64,000 nucleotides of DNA, taken from NCBI GenBank assembly GCA_017848965.1, contig JAFIHA010000045.1, positions 54,410-118,409 of the forward strand. The letters are read 5' to 3'. Both the position numbers and the translations under genes were made by a program. The notes beneath the pieces were generated by a model. It saw nothing but the letters and a program-made list of their open reading frames with translations, did not search any database and was not told the origin of the DNA. The DNA is from Dechloromonas aromatica (nom. nud.) (GTDB lineage: Bacteria; Pseudomonadota; Gammaproteobacteria; Burkholderiales; Rhodocyclaceae). Positions 1-8,313 of this stretch are shown here, piece by piece (position 1 is the first letter of the stretch; every line of letters begins with the position of its first letter).

Positions 1-43
1 CGCGGGCCAGGGCATCGACCAGCAGCAACAGTTCACGGCTCAT
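1..43 (-). CDS. nusA: Transcription termination/antitermination factor NusA, N-terminal fragment
   Basis: Only the first 14 codons are inside the window. They read MSRELLLLVDALAR, which matches the conserved NusA N-terminus. The ATG is at 43, about 20 bases after the rimP stop, as expected for the rimP-nusA-infB operon. NusA binds RNA polymerase and controls pausing, termination and antitermination. The rest of the gene lies off the left edge, so the identification rests on this short peptide and on gene order. Confidence 0.8.
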   Translation of the reverse strand, partial: MSRELLLLVDALAR

Positions 44-64
44 GGGCTAAGACCTCCAGGGACT

Positions 65-511
65 TCAGTCGAATTTGGGCACCAGACGTGCCTTTTCGAT
101 ATTGTTGAATTCGAGTTCCACGTCTTCCTTCTCAAGGCGAAGACCGACCTTGCCGTTCTCGCAGCCGAGCAGCAGCCCCTGGAAGTTGCGGCGGTTGTTG
201 TGCGGGATGCGCAGCTTGATCTGGATCGACTGACCGGCAAAGCGGGCGAAATCCGCTTCCTTCTTGACCACGCGATCCATGCCCGGCGAGGAAATCTCGA
301 GCCGGTCGTAATCGATGTTCTCGACCTCGAAGAGGCGCGACAACTGGTTCGAGACCTTGGCGCAGTCTTCGACATCGACGCCACCTTCCTTGGCCGGCGC
401 ATCGATGAAGACGCGGATGGTTCTGCCGCGGGGCGACATCTCGACATCGACGAGCTCGTAGCCGAGGCCGGTCACCGTCGTTTCAAGCAGCGTATTCAAA
501 TCCATAGGCAC
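65..511 (-). CDS. rimP: Ribosome maturation factor RimP
   Basis: A protein of about 148 residues, typical for RimP, which acts late in 30S subunit assembly. The N-terminal half carries the GYELVDVEMSPRG-type segment and a central region containing DYDRLEISSPGMDR, the signature LEVSSPGLDR-like motif of the family. nusA follows directly, the usual order. The open frame can begin at a GTG (511) or at an ATG two codons later (505); the ATG looks more natural. Neither has a strong Shine-Dalgarno. A promoter and a terminator-like hairpin precede the gene, so attenuation is possible. Confidence 0.95.
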   Translation of the reverse strand: MPMDLNTLLETTVTGLGYELVDVEMSPRGRTIRVFIDAPAKEGGVDVEDCAKVSNQLSRLFEVENIDYDRLEISSPGMDRVVKKEADFARFAGQSIQIKLRIPHNNRRNFQGLLLGCENGKVGLRLEKEDVELEFNNIEKARLVPKFD

Positions 512-536
512 AAATAAAAAATGGGCGAAACGCCCA
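512..536 (-). terminator. Rho-independent terminator-like hairpin in the rimP leader
   Basis: Read on the minus strand, TGGGCG-TTT-CGCCCA is followed by a run of T. The hairpin lies between a good sigma70-type promoter (587-615) and the rimP start, so it would have to be read through for rimP to be expressed from that promoter. It could also end the upstream rluB transcript. Attenuation is inferred. Confidence 0.6.
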
Positions 537-586
537 CCTCAGAAAAATAAGATGCCTGCAAAATTGCAGGAGAAACAAACCCGTGA

Positions 587-615
587 ATTATAACGGGTTT
601 ATTCCCTCCCGACAA
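587..615 (-). promoter_or_regulatory. Sigma70-type promoter of the rimP-nusA operon
   Basis: On the minus strand TTGTCG (-35, 610-615) and a perfect TATAAT (-10, 587-592) are separated by 17 bases. The predicted start of transcription is about 70 bases upstream of rimP. The leader contains two further small inverted repeats (CCTGCAAAATTGCAGG near 555-570 and the 522-536 terminator hairpin). Confidence 0.65.
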
Positions 616-655
616 TTGCTTTCGCCGCTTTCCACCGTCCGGCGCGCCTTCCCGG

Positions 656-1669
656 TCAGGGTTTGGGCGCCGCCCTGGCTGCGCCCAGCTCGCGCATCAG
701 CGCCTTGACTTCAGCTTCCTCAAGCTCGTGGCAACGACCGCGCTTCAACTGCGGCGGCAGCACGAACGGACCGTAACGGACACGGATCAGCCGACTCACC
801 GTGCACCCGACCGCCTCGAACATGCGCCGCACCTCGCGGTTGCGGCCTTCGAACAGGCTCACCCGGTACCACTTGTTGGCGCCTTCGCCACCGGCGTCGG
901 TCAGACTGGAAAAATTCGCCGGCCCATCCTCGAGTTCAACCCCCTTGAGCAGTTGCTGCTGCGCTTCGTCAGTCAGTTCCCCGAGAACGCGCACCGCGTA
1001 CTCGCGCACCAGTTCCGAGCTCGGATGCATCAGCTTGTTGGCCAGCTCGCCGGAAGTGGTGAACAGCAGCAGGCCGGAGGTGTTGAAGTCGAGGCGGCCG
1101 ACCGCGATCCAGCGCCCACCGCGCATCCGCGGCAAGGCGGCGAACACCGACGGACGACCGTCCGGATCGTCGCGCGAGACGATTTCGCCCTCCGGCTTGT
1201 GGTACATCAGCACGCGCGGCGCACGGGCACCTGCCCCGGTGAAGCGGATGTTGATCAGGCGACCGCCGACCTTCACCTTGTCGGTCGGAATCACCGACTG
1301 GCCAAGCGTCGCCACCTCGCCGTTGACGCTGACCTTGCCGGCGGCGATCCATTCTTCCATCTCGCGCCGCGAACCGACGCCGGCCTGGGCCAGGATCTTC
1401 TGCAGACGCTCCGGCTTGGCCTCGATCAATGGCTTGCCGTTGCGGCCGATGTTGCCGCGATTGGCTCGCCCGGTCTGTGGTTTGCCCTGCCGCCGAGGCG
1501 CCGGCTTGGGCGCCGCCTCGGCGGCGTCCGGCAGATCGTCGCCGGCATCCGGCGCACGCCCGGCGGGCAAGGGCTGGTTGCGCCCGGCACCACGGCGCGG
1601 CCGCCCGCCAGCCGGGGCTTCAACCGCCCCGCCCGGGGCGCGGAAAGGAGTACGTTTATTGGTTTTCAT
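656..1669 (-). CDS. rluB: Ribosomal large subunit pseudouridine synthase B
   Basis: RluB isomerises a uridine in helix 89 of 23S rRNA to pseudouridine. An S4 RNA-binding domain (about residues 86-130, [19 protein letters not shown]) precedes the RsuA/RluB catalytic domain with [12 protein letters not shown]; Asp194 is the predicted catalytic aspartate. The first 80 residues are a basic, proline- and arginine-rich low-complexity extension common in betaproteobacterial RluB. The gene overlaps the end of scpB by 14 bases, placing it in the trpS-scpA-scpB-rluB direction of transcription, a common proteobacterial arrangement. Confidence 0.93.
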   Translation of the reverse strand: MKTNKRTPFRAPGGAVEAPAGGRPRRGAGRNQPLPAGRAPDAGDDLPDAAEAAPKPAPRRQGKPQTGRANRGNIGRNGKPLIEAKPERLQKILAQAGVGSRREMEEWIAAGKVSVNGEVATLGQSVIPTDKVKVGGRLINIRFTGAGARAPRVLMYHKPEGEIVSRDDPDGRPSVFAALPRMRGGRWIAVGRLDFNTSGLLLFTTSGELANKLMHPSSELVREYAVRVLGELTDEAQQQLLKGVELEDGPANFSSLTDAGGEGANKWYRVSLFEGRNREVRRMFEAVGCTVSRLIRVRYGPFVLPPQLKRGRCHELEEAEVKALMRELGAARAAPKP

Positions 1670-2201
1670 GAGTCAGCTCCAGTGTCTGGCTGATTTGCTC
1701 CAGCGGCGGCAGTTCGCTGACGCTACGCAGGCCCAGATCATCGAGAAATTGTTTGGTCGTGGCAAACAGCGCCGGTCGACCGGGGGTGTCGCGGTGGCCG
1801 ACGACGTCGATCCAGCCACGCTCTTCAAGGGTTTTGACGACATTCGGATTGACCGCGACGCCGCGGATCTCCTCGATGTCGCCACGCGTCACCGGCTGCC
1901 GGTAGGCGATGATGGCCAGCGTTTCCAGCACGGCACGCGAGTATTTCGGCGGCTTTTCCGGATTCAGCCGCTCGAGGTAAGGCAGGAATTCGGCGCGCGT
2001 CCGGAAACGCCAGCCGGACGCCAGTTGCACCAGCTCGACCGGGCGCTCGGCCCATTCGGCACGAATCTGGTCGAGCAGCTTCCTGAGCGTTTCCGACGAC
2101 AGTTCCTCGTCGAACAGCTTTTTCATGTCGTGCGTCGTCAGTGGCTCGCGGGTGGCGAGCAGCGCCGCTTCAAGCACCTTCTTGATCAGGCTCGCCGCCA
2201 T
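1656..2201 (-). CDS. scpB: Segregation and condensation protein B
   Basis: ScpB is the winged-helix kleisin partner of the SMC-ScpA complex, which helps condense and segregate the chromosome. The protein is about 181 residues, with tandem winged-helix character and the conserved stretch [19 protein letters not shown]. The ATG at 2201 was chosen because GGAGGAGG lies just upstream; a longer open frame to 2264 gives an unlike-family N-terminus. It overlaps scpA by about 30 bases and rluB by 14 bases, suggesting translational coupling. Confidence 0.93.
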   Translation of the reverse strand: MAASLIKKVLEAALLATREPLTTHDMKKLFDEELSSETLRKLLDQIRAEWAERPVELVQLASGWRFRTRAEFLPYLERLNPEKPPKYSRAVLETLAIIAYRQPVTRGDIEEIRGVAVNPNVVKTLEERGWIDVVGHRDTPGRPALFATTKQFLDDLGLRSVSELPPLEQISQTLELTHENQ

Positions 2202-3042
2202 CGCCCTCCTCCAGCATCGTTTCCTCCGCTTCGCCGTCGCGCAGATTGACGTAGATCGGCGCAAAAGCCTCGGTCTGCGTGATGCGGATCAGCTTCTCCC
2301 GCCCCAGTTCGAGCATGGCAATGAAATGCACGACCAGGCCGGGCGGTCCCATCGCCGGGTCGAACAGCGTCTCGAACTGGACGAAACCGCCCTTTTCCTG
2401 CAAAGCCCGAAGAATGATGCCCATGTGCTCGCGCACCGACAACTCCTCGCGGCTGATCTTGTGGTTGCGCTTCAGGAGCGCCTGGCGGACGACCGCCATC
2501 CAGGCATCGCGCAGATCGGCCGCCGAGACTTCCGGTAGACGTTCGATCAGCGATTTCTCGACCAGCGTCTCGACCCAGAAGAATTCGCGCTCCGCCTGCG
2601 GCATCGCATTCAGCCGCTGACCGGCGAGCTTCATCTGCTCGTACTCCATCAGCCGGCGCACCAGTTCGGCGCGCGGGTCCTCGGTCTCGTCGTCGCCGGG
2701 CAGCTTGGGGCGCGGCAGCAGCATGCGCGACTTGATCTCGATCAGCATCGCCGCCATCACCAGGTATTCGGCGGCGAGTTCGAGGTTGCTGGCGCGCATC
2801 GCCTCGACGTAATCGAGATACTGCCGGGTCAGCGGCGCCATCGGAATATCGAGGATGTCGACGTTGGCCTTGCGGATCAGGTAGAGCAACAGGTCGAGCG
2901 GCCCCTCGAAGGCGTCGAGCATGATCTCGAGCGCATCCGGCGGGATGTAGAGGTCCTGCGGCAGCGTCTCGAGCGGCTCGCCGTAGATGCGGGCAACCGG
3001 CTCGAACAGCGTCGCCTGCGGCAGGTCGACCGCAAGGTTCAT
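2170..3042 (-). CDS. scpA: Segregation and condensation protein A (kleisin)
   Basis: ScpA bridges the heads of the SMC dimer. The N-terminal kleisin signature is clear ([14 protein letters not shown], about residues 48-61), followed by the helical region with [19 protein letters not shown] and a C-terminal winged-helix part. The start at 3042 gives 290 residues, within the family range; a longer frame reaching 3171 runs into trpS territory and is not family-like. It sits between trpS and scpB. Confidence 0.93.
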   Translation of the reverse strand: MNLAVDLPQATLFEPVARIYGEPLETLPQDLYIPPDALEIMLDAFEGPLDLLLYLIRKANVDILDIPMAPLTRQYLDYVEAMRASNLELAAEYLVMAAMLIEIKSRMLLPRPKLPGDDETEDPRAELVRRLMEYEQMKLAGQRLNAMPQAEREFFWVETLVEKSLIERLPEVSAADLRDAWMAVVRQALLKRNHKISREELSVREHMGIILRALQEKGGFVQFETLFDPAMGPPGLVVHFIAMLELGREKLIRITQTEAFAPIYVNLRDGEAEETMLEEGDGGEPDQEGA

Positions 3043-3085
3043 GCGGCAACCGCCGGGCGGCAGTGGCGGAGCGCCGCACTCGCCA

Positions 3086-4288
3086 TCAGTGGTATTCCAG
3101 CCCCATCGACTCGCGCACGTCGCGCATCGTCTCGCGCGCCAGTTCGCGCGCTTTCTCGCAACCGTCGGCAATGATGTTCTTGACCAGCACCGGATCGTCG
3201 AGATACTGCTGGGCGCGCTCGCGCATCGGCGCCTGCTCGCGCAGGATGCCCTCGATCACCGGCTGCTTGCAGTCGATGCAGCCGATGCCGGCGGTACGGC
3301 AGCCTTGCGCCAGCGTCTCGCGCGTCGCCGCGTCGGTATACACCTGGTGCAATTGCCAGACCGGGCAGCGCGCCGGATCGCCGGGATCGGTGCGACGCAC
3401 GCGCTGGGTGTCGGTCGGCATCGACTTGACCTTCTTGGCCACCGATTCTTCGGACTCACGCAGGGTGATCGTGTTGTTGTACGACTTCGACATCTTCTGC
3501 CCGTCGAGCCCCGGCATCTTCGATTCTTCGGTCAGCAGGTAGCCCGGTTCGACCAGGATCATCTTGCCGGTGCCTTCCAGGAAACCGAACAGGCGTTCGC
3601 GGTCGATCGCCGACAGGTGCTGGATTTCGTTGAGCATGGCTTTACCCTGCTCAAGCGCTTCCTTGTCGCCTTCCTGCTGGAAGCGCGTGCGCAGCTCCTC
3701 GTAGAGGCGAGCCTTCTTGCCGCCCAGCTTCTTGACCGCGTCGCGCGCCTTGTCCTCGAAACCGGGTTCGCGACCGTACATGTGGTTGAAGCGGCGCGCC
3801 AGCTCGCGGGTGAATTCGACGTGCGGAATCTGGTCCTCGCCGACCGGCACCTTGTCGGCGCGGTAGATCAGGATGTCGGCGCTCATCAGCAGCGGATAGC
3901 CGAGGAAACCGTAGGTGGTCAGGTCCTTGCCGGCCAGCTTTTCCTGCTGGTCCTTGTAGGTCGGCACCCGCTCCAGCCAGCCGAGCGGCGTCATCATCGA
4001 CATCAGCAGGTGCAGTTCGGCGTGCTCAGGGACGCGCGACTGGATGAACAGCGTCGCCTGGTTGGGATCGACGCCGGCTGCCAGCCAGTCGATGACCATG
4101 TCCCAGGTCGCCTTTTCGATGCTCTGCGGGTTGTCGTAGTTGGTGGTCAGCGCGTGCCAGTCGGCGACGAAGAAGAGACAGGGATATTCGTGCTGCAGGC
4201 GGACCCAGTTCTTGAGGACGCCGTGGTAATGGCCGAGATGCAGCGCCCCGGTGGGACGCATGCCGGAAAGGACACGTTCTGCGTACAT
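3086..4288 (-). CDS. trpS: Tryptophanyl-tRNA synthetase
   Basis: A class I aminoacyl-tRNA synthetase charging tRNA-Trp. The HIGH-like motif is LHLGH (residues 16-20) and the KMSKS loop is intact in GLDGQKMSKSYNN. At 400 residues it is the longer TrpS form, with an insertion and C-terminal extension relative to the compact 330-residue enzymes. It lies 12 bases after the M50 protease gene and ahead of scpA; the trpS-scpA linkage is common in betaproteobacteria. Confidence 0.96.
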   Translation of the reverse strand: MYAERVLSGMRPTGALHLGHYHGVLKNWVRLQHEYPCLFFVADWHALTTNYDNPQSIEKATWDMVIDWLAAGVDPNQATLFIQSRVPEHAELHLLMSMMTPLGWLERVPTYKDQQEKLAGKDLTTYGFLGYPLLMSADILIYRADKVPVGEDQIPHVEFTRELARRFNHMYGREPGFEDKARDAVKKLGGKKARLYEELRTRFQQEGDKEALEQGKAMLNEIQHLSAIDRERLFGFLEGTGKMILVEPGYLLTEESKMPGLDGQKMSKSYNNTITLRESEESVAKKVKSMPTDTQRVRRTDPGDPARCPVWQLHQVYTDAATRETLAQGCRTAGIGCIDCKQPVIEGILREQAPMRERAQQYLDDPVLVKNIIADGCEKARELARETMRDVRESMGLEYH

Positions 4289-4300
4289 AGCGGTTGTCGT

Positions 4301-4963
4301 TTAGTAAAGACCGAAAAGGAATTCGATGGCGTGCGCCGTGAAGAGCACCAGAGGATTCATGATGTCGCCGAGGATACCGGTGAACAACAGGACCAGCAAA
4401 ATCGGGAAACCCCACGGCTCGATGCGCGAGAACTGCCAGGCCAGCCGGTGCGGCAACAGGCTGACGGCAATCCGCCCGCCGTCGAGCGGCGGCAACGGCA
4501 GCAGGTTGAGGACCATCAGCACGCAGTTGATGATGATGCCGATCTCGGCCATGCGCGCCAGCGGCACCGCGAAGAAATCCGGCACCACCCACGACAGCTT
4601 GAACATCAGCGCCCAGAAACAGGCCATCGCCAGGTTGGCGGCCGGCCCGGCGGCGGCAACCCAGAGCATGTCCTTCTTGGGCTGGCGCAGCCGGGTGAAA
4701 TCCACCGGCACCGGCTTGGCGTAACCAAACAGGAAGTTGCCTGCCGAAAAAATCAGGATCGCCAGCGGAATCAGCACGGTACCCACCGGATCGATGTGAC
4801 GCAGTGGATTGAGGCTGATGCGCCCGAGCTGCCAGGCGGTCGGATCGCCGAAATGGCGGGCCGCGTAACCGTGCGCCGCCTCGTGCAGGGTGATCGCGAA
4901 AACCACCGGCAGCGCGGCGATGGCGATGGTCTGGATCAGCGCATTGATGTCGAGCATGTTCAA
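4301..4963 (-). CDS. Site-2 protease family (M50) membrane metalloprotease
   Basis: A 220-residue polytopic inner-membrane protein. The zinc-binding HEXXH motif is HEAAH near residue 27, inside the first hydrophobic segment, and a second metal-ligand region reads LPLPPLDGGRI, as in the short Rv1735/YwhC-like M50 branch without PDZ domains. The substrate cannot be told from sequence. The gene overlaps the upstream YciO-family gene by 4 bases, so the two are translationally coupled, and it leads into trpS. Confidence 0.88.
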   Translation of the reverse strand: MNMLDINALIQTIAIAALPVVFAITLHEAAHGYAARHFGDPTAWQLGRISLNPLRHIDPVGTVLIPLAILIFSAGNFLFGYAKPVPVDFTRLRQPKKDMLWVAAAGPAANLAMACFWALMFKLSWVVPDFFAVPLARMAEIGIIINCVLMVLNLLPLPPLDGGRIAVSLLPHRLAWQFSRIEPWGFPILLVLLFTGILGDIMNPLVLFTAHAIEFLFGLY

Positions 4964-5586
4964 TCCAGCCCAAAGGGCGCCAGCGGCCCGCGCCCGGCGC
5001 GAACCAGCTCGGGCGAAGGCCCGGTCAGGTCAACGACAGTGGTCGGTTCGATGCCGCAGGGGCCGCTGTCGAGGATCAGTTCGAGCTGCTCGTCGAGGCG
5101 ATCCTGGATTTCCCAGCCCTCGGTGAGCGGCGCGTCGTCGCCCGGCAACTGCAGCGTGGTCGTCAGCAAGGGCTCGTTCAGCTCCTCAAGCAGCGCGAGC
5201 GCCACCGCGTGCGCCGGCACGCGCAGGCCGATCGTCTTGCGCTTCGGATGCAGCACGCGGCGCGGCAACTCCTTGCTGCCTTCGAGGATGAAGACGTAGC
5301 AACCGGGCGTCGTCGCCTTGAGCAAGCGGTACTGCGCGTTATCGACGCGAGCGTAGGTGGCAATCTCCGAGAGGTCGCGCACCATCAGCGTCAGATGATG
5401 GCGCTCGTCCATCTGCCGGATCTGGCGGATGCGGTCCATCGCCTCCTTGTCGCCGAGATGGCAGGCCAAGGCATACGAGGAATCGGTCGGCACGGCGACG
5501 ATCGCCCCGTTGCGGATGAATTCCGCAGCCTGGACGAGCAGTCGCGGTTGCGGGGAATCGGGATGGATATTGACGACGCGGGCCAT
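4960..5586 (-). CDS. L-threonylcarbamoyladenylate synthase family protein (YciO/Sua5 type)
   Basis: A YrdC/Sua5/YciO-fold protein of 208 residues. The N-terminal part has the family pattern AIVAVPTDSSYALAC, and KRKTIGLRVPAH lies in the middle. True TsaC makes threonylcarbamoyl-AMP for the t6A modification of tRNA; the YciO branch is a paralog whose in vivo role is less clear. This sequence is closer to YciO, so the exact activity is uncertain. It lies 3 bases from the PHP gene and overlaps the M50 gene by 4 bases. Confidence 0.85.
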   Translation of the reverse strand: MARVVNIHPDSPQPRLLVQAAEFIRNGAIVAVPTDSSYALACHLGDKEAMDRIRQIRQMDERHHLTLMVRDLSEIATYARVDNAQYRLLKATTPGCYVFILEGSKELPRRVLHPKRKTIGLRVPAHAVALALLEELNEPLLTTTLQLPGDDAPLTEGWEIQDRLDEQLELILDSGPCGIEPTTVVDLTGPSPELVRAGRGPLAPFGLD

Positions 5587-5589
5587 GAT

Positions 5590-6429
5590 TCAATGAAAAA
5601 GACGCCACACCGGCTTGAGGTCCGGGGGCAGTTGAAAGGCGCGACCGAGTTCGACGTGGCTTTCTTCCGGCCCGTGAAAATCCGAACCGCGCGACGCGTG
5701 AAAGGCGTAATGCCGCGCCAGGCGGGCGAAATGCAGGACGTGGTCGGGCGAATGGCTGCCGCTCGACACCTCGATCGCCTGACCGCCGAGATCCTTGAAC
5801 TCATCGAGGAACTTGCGCATGTCGCCGCCCGACATCTTGTAGCGCCCGGGATGCGCCACCACGGCAACGCCGCCGGCAGCGCGGATCCAGCTCACAGCAT
5901 CGGCCAGCGTTGCCCAGCGGTGATCGACGTAACCCGGCTTGCCCGGCGTCAGGTAATGCTGGAAAACGCCGGAAATGTCGCGGGCGATGCCGATCGACAC
6001 CAGATAGCGGGCGAAATGGGCGCGCGAGATCAGGTTCGGATTGGTCACATAACCGAGCGCACCTTCGTAAACACCGGAAATGCCGATCTTTGCCAGCGCC
6101 TCGCCCATCCGCCGGGCGCGCTCGACACGGCCGCCGCGCAGACTTTCGAGACCGCCGACCAGCGCCGGATGCGCGGGATCGAAGGCAAGGCCGACGATAT
6201 GGATCGGCATTTCCCGCCACTCGATCGAGATTTCCACGCCATTGACAAAGCCCATGCCGGCCGCTGCAGCCGCTTCAGCCGCCTCGGCCAGGCCGCCGAT
6301 GTCGTCGTGATCAGTCAGCGCCCAGCAATCGACACCGTTCGCCGCCGCCCGGCGGGCGACCTCCGCAGGCGCCAACAGGCCGTCGGAAACCGAGGAATGG
6401 CAATGGAAATCGAAATTGGCTGGGGTCAC
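5590..6429 (-). CDS. PHP-domain metal-dependent phosphoesterase (RNase AM/YciV type)
   Basis: The N-terminus carries the PHP metal ligands FDFHCHSSVSDG and then ALTDHDD. The family includes 3',5'-nucleoside bisphosphate phosphatase and 5'-3' exonuclease RNase AM (YciV); sequence alone does not separate them. A GTG start at 6429 gives 279 residues, the usual length. The frame stays open to an ATG at 6519, but that would put about 30 unconserved residues over the gcv promoter region, so the GTG is preferred. It is transcribed divergently from the gcv operon. Confidence 0.82.
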   Translation of the reverse strand: MTPANFDFHCHSSVSDGLLAPAEVARRAAANGVDCWALTDHDDIGGLAEAAEAAAAAGMGFVNGVEISIEWREMPIHIVGLAFDPAHPALVGGLESLRGGRVERARRMGEALAKIGISGVYEGALGYVTNPNLISRAHFARYLVSIGIARDISGVFQHYLTPGKPGYVDHRWATLADAVSWIRAAGGVAVVAHPGRYKMSGGDMRKFLDEFKDLGGQAIEVSSGSHSPDHVLHFARLARHYAFHASRGSDFHGPEESHVELGRAFQLPPDLKPVWRLFH

Positions 6430-6507
6430 GGAAATGAGCAAAAAAGCAAACCGGGAGTTTATCACGAAGGCGTGAAGCGGCCGCCGAACCTTGTGCGGCG
6501 CAACAAG

Positions 6508-6536
6508 TTGCTTGGACATTGATCACCGGCTATAGT
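6508..6536 (+). promoter_or_regulatory. Promoter of the glycine riboswitch-gcvTHP operon
   Basis: TTGCTT (6508-6513) and TATAGT (6531-6536) are spaced by 17 bases. Transcription would start near 6543, right at the 5' edge of the first glycine aptamer, which supports the call. Confidence 0.55.
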
Positions 6537-6543
6537 GCCAACC

Positions 6544-6758
6544 GTTCCACGGGAGAGCGCAGCGCAAGCTGCCGCCGAAGGCGCAATTTCACCCGAAAAC
6601 GCTCAGGCAAAAGGACCGCGGAACCAGTGGCAGGCCACTGAAACTCTGGAGAGCGATGACGGCCCGCCCGGCTATCATCCACCGATGGGGCAAATCTCTC
6701 AGGTATCAAGGACAGAGGGGTGAAACGCAAGACGCAAGTTTTCCGTTTCACCCCTTTT
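6544..6758 (+). ncRNA. Tandem glycine riboswitch upstream of gcvT
   Basis: Two consecutive aptamers show the glycine-riboswitch signatures: GGGAGAGC, GCCGCCGAAGG and CTCAGGCAAAAGGACC in the first (about 6544-6624), and CTCTGGAGAGC, CACCGATGGGGCAAA and CTCAGGTATCAAGGACAGA in the second (about 6641-6717). P1 of aptamer I can form between GTTCC and GGAAC. A CAGTGG/CCACTG hairpin lies between the aptamers. The downstream terminator overlaps the 3' strand of aptamer II P1, giving a plausible ON switch: glycine binding would hold the GGGG and prevent termination, inducing glycine cleavage. Aptamer identity is seen in the sequence; the direction of control is inferred. Confidence 0.92.
6717..6758 (+). 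terminator. Expression-platform terminator of the glycine riboswitch
   Basis: GGGGTGAAACG (6717-6727) pairs perfectly with CGTTTCACCCC (6744-6754) and is followed by TTTT. It sits between aptamer II and gcvT and shares its first bases with the aptamer II P1 region, the layout of a transcriptional glycine switch. Confidence 0.8.
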
Positions 6759-6802
6759 CCGTTTCCAGAAACGGCTTTAACAAAAGCCAGCAAAGGATTG
6801 AT

Positions 6803-7894
6803 ATGCTGAAGAAAACAGTGCTCAACGCCGCTCACCGCGCGCTCGGCGCCCGGATGGTCGATTTCGGCGGCTGGGACATGCCGGTCAACTACGGCTCGCA
6901 GATCGAGGAACACCACGCCGTCCGTAACGATTGCGGCATGTTCGACGTCTCGCACATGTGTCCGGTCGACCTGGTCGGCACCGATTGCCGCCCCTTCCTG
7001 TCGCGCCTGGTCGCCAACGATGTCGCCAAGCTGACGGTTTCCGGCAAGGCGCTCTACTCCGCCATGCTCAACGAGGCCGGCGGCGTCATCGACGACCTGA
7101 TCATCTACTTCCTCACCGACACGCGCTTTCGCATCGTCGTCAATGCCGGCACCGCCGACAAGGACGTCGCCTGGATGCTGGCCAAGGCCGCCGAGTGGAA
7201 GCTGGACGTGACGATCACGCCGCGCCGCGACGGCAACGTGCCGCTCGGCATCATCGCCGTGCAGGGTCCGAATGCCCGAGCCAAGGTCTGGCAGGTACTA
7301 CCCCAGGTCAAGGCGGCAACGGAAGGCCTGAAGCCTTTCTTCGCCGCCGAAGTCGACCAGTACTTCATCGCCAGCACTGGCTACACCGGCGAGGACGGCT
7401 ACGAGATCATGCTACCGGCCGGCGAAGCCGAAACCATCTGGACCGCCCTCAAGGACGCCGGCGTCGCACCCTGCGGCCTGGGCGCGCGCGATACCCTGCG
7501 CCTGGAAGCCGGCATGAACCTCTACGGCCAGGACATGGACGAAACCGTCTCGCCGCTCGACGCCGGCCTGGCCTGGACCGTCGCCATGAAGGACGCGCGC
7601 GATTTCGTCGGGCGTGCCGCACTGGCCGCCAACGGTCAGCAGAAGCAGTTCCTCGGTCTGATCCTGCTCGATAAGGGAGTGCTGCGCGGCCATCAGAAAG
7701 TAATTACCAAACAAGGCGATGGCGAAATTACTTCAGGTAGTTTCTCACCAACGCTACAGCAATCCATCGCCCTCGCCCGGCTGCCGCTCGGCGTCGCCGC
7801 CGGCGACGAAGTCGAGGTCGATATCCGTGGCAAGCTGCTCAAGGCCAAGGTCACCAAACCCGTTTTTGCCCGCAACGGCAAGGCTGTTCAATAA
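6803..7894 (+). CDS. gcvT: Glycine cleavage system T protein (aminomethyltransferase)
   Basis: GcvT transfers the methylene group from aminomethyl-lipoyl-GcvH to tetrahydrofolate and releases ammonia. The 363-residue protein has the conserved folate-binding features, including [15 protein letters not shown] near the N-terminus and [10 protein letters not shown] in the middle. The ATG at 6803 follows AAAGGA at a good distance; the frame continues upstream through the riboswitch and is not used. gcvH follows after 20 bases. The gene is under the glycine riboswitch. Confidence 0.96.
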   Translation: MLKKTVLNAAHRALGARMVDFGGWDMPVNYGSQIEEHHAVRNDCGMFDVSHMCPVDLVGTDCRPFLSRLVANDVAKLTVSGKALYSAMLNEAGGVIDDLIIYFLTDTRFRIVVNAGTADKDVAWMLAKAAEWKLDVTITPRRDGNVPLGIIAVQGPNARAKVWQVLPQVKAATEGLKPFFAAEVDQYFIASTGYTGEDGYEIMLPAGEAETIWTALKDAGVAPCGLGARDTLRLEAGMNLYGQDMDETVSPLDAGLAWTVAMKDARDFVGRAALAANGQQKQFLGLILLDKGVLRGHQKVITKQGDGEITSGSFSPTLQQSIALARLPLGVAAGDEVEVDIRGKLLKAKVTKPVFARNGKAVQ

Positions 7895-7914
7895 CCCCCA
7901 TTCAGGAGAAAACC

Positions 7915-8301
7915 ATGTCCAACGTCCCGTCCAACCTCAAGTACGCCGCCTCCCACGAATGGGTCCTGAAGAACGAAGACGGTTCCGTCACCGTCGGTAT
8001 CACTGACCACGCGCAGGAAGCGCTGGGCGATCTGGTCTTCGTCGAACTGCCGGAAGTCGGCGCCCATTTCGACAAGGAGCAGGAAATCGCCGTCGTCGAA
8101 TCGGTCAAGGCCGCTGCTGACGTCTATGCGCCGCTCGCCGGCACCGTCACCGAAGTCAACCAGGCCGCCGCCGACGCGCCGGAATCGGTGAACCAGGACG
8201 CCTACACCGCCTGGCTGTTCAAGATGACGCCGGACAACCTGGCCGACGTCGACGCGCTGCTCGACGCCGCCGCCTACCAGGCCGTCGCCGACGCCGCCTG
8301 A
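7915..8301 (+). CDS. gcvH: Glycine cleavage system H protein
   Basis: The lipoylated carrier of the glycine cleavage complex, shuttling the aminomethyl group between GcvP, GcvT and the L protein. At 128 residues it is of normal length. The lipoylation motif is [13 protein letters not shown], with Lys65 as the modified lysine. A GGAG Shine-Dalgarno precedes the ATG. It lies between gcvT and gcvP in one transcription unit. Confidence 0.97.
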   Translation: MSNVPSNLKYAASHEWVLKNEDGSVTVGITDHAQEALGDLVFVELPEVGAHFDKEQEIAVVESVKAAADVYAPLAGTVTEVNQAAADAPESVNQDAYTAWLFKMTPDNLADVDALLDAAAYQAVADAA

Positions 8302-8313
8302 GAAGGACCGCCC

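Noticed and set aside
2987-5299. Open frame of about 770 codons on the plus strand
   Set aside because: It runs antisense to scpA, trpS, the M50 protease and the YciO-type gene, all with clear family motifs. Its translation is low-complexity Arg/Gln/His/Asp-rich sequence typical of the shadow frame in GC-rich DNA.
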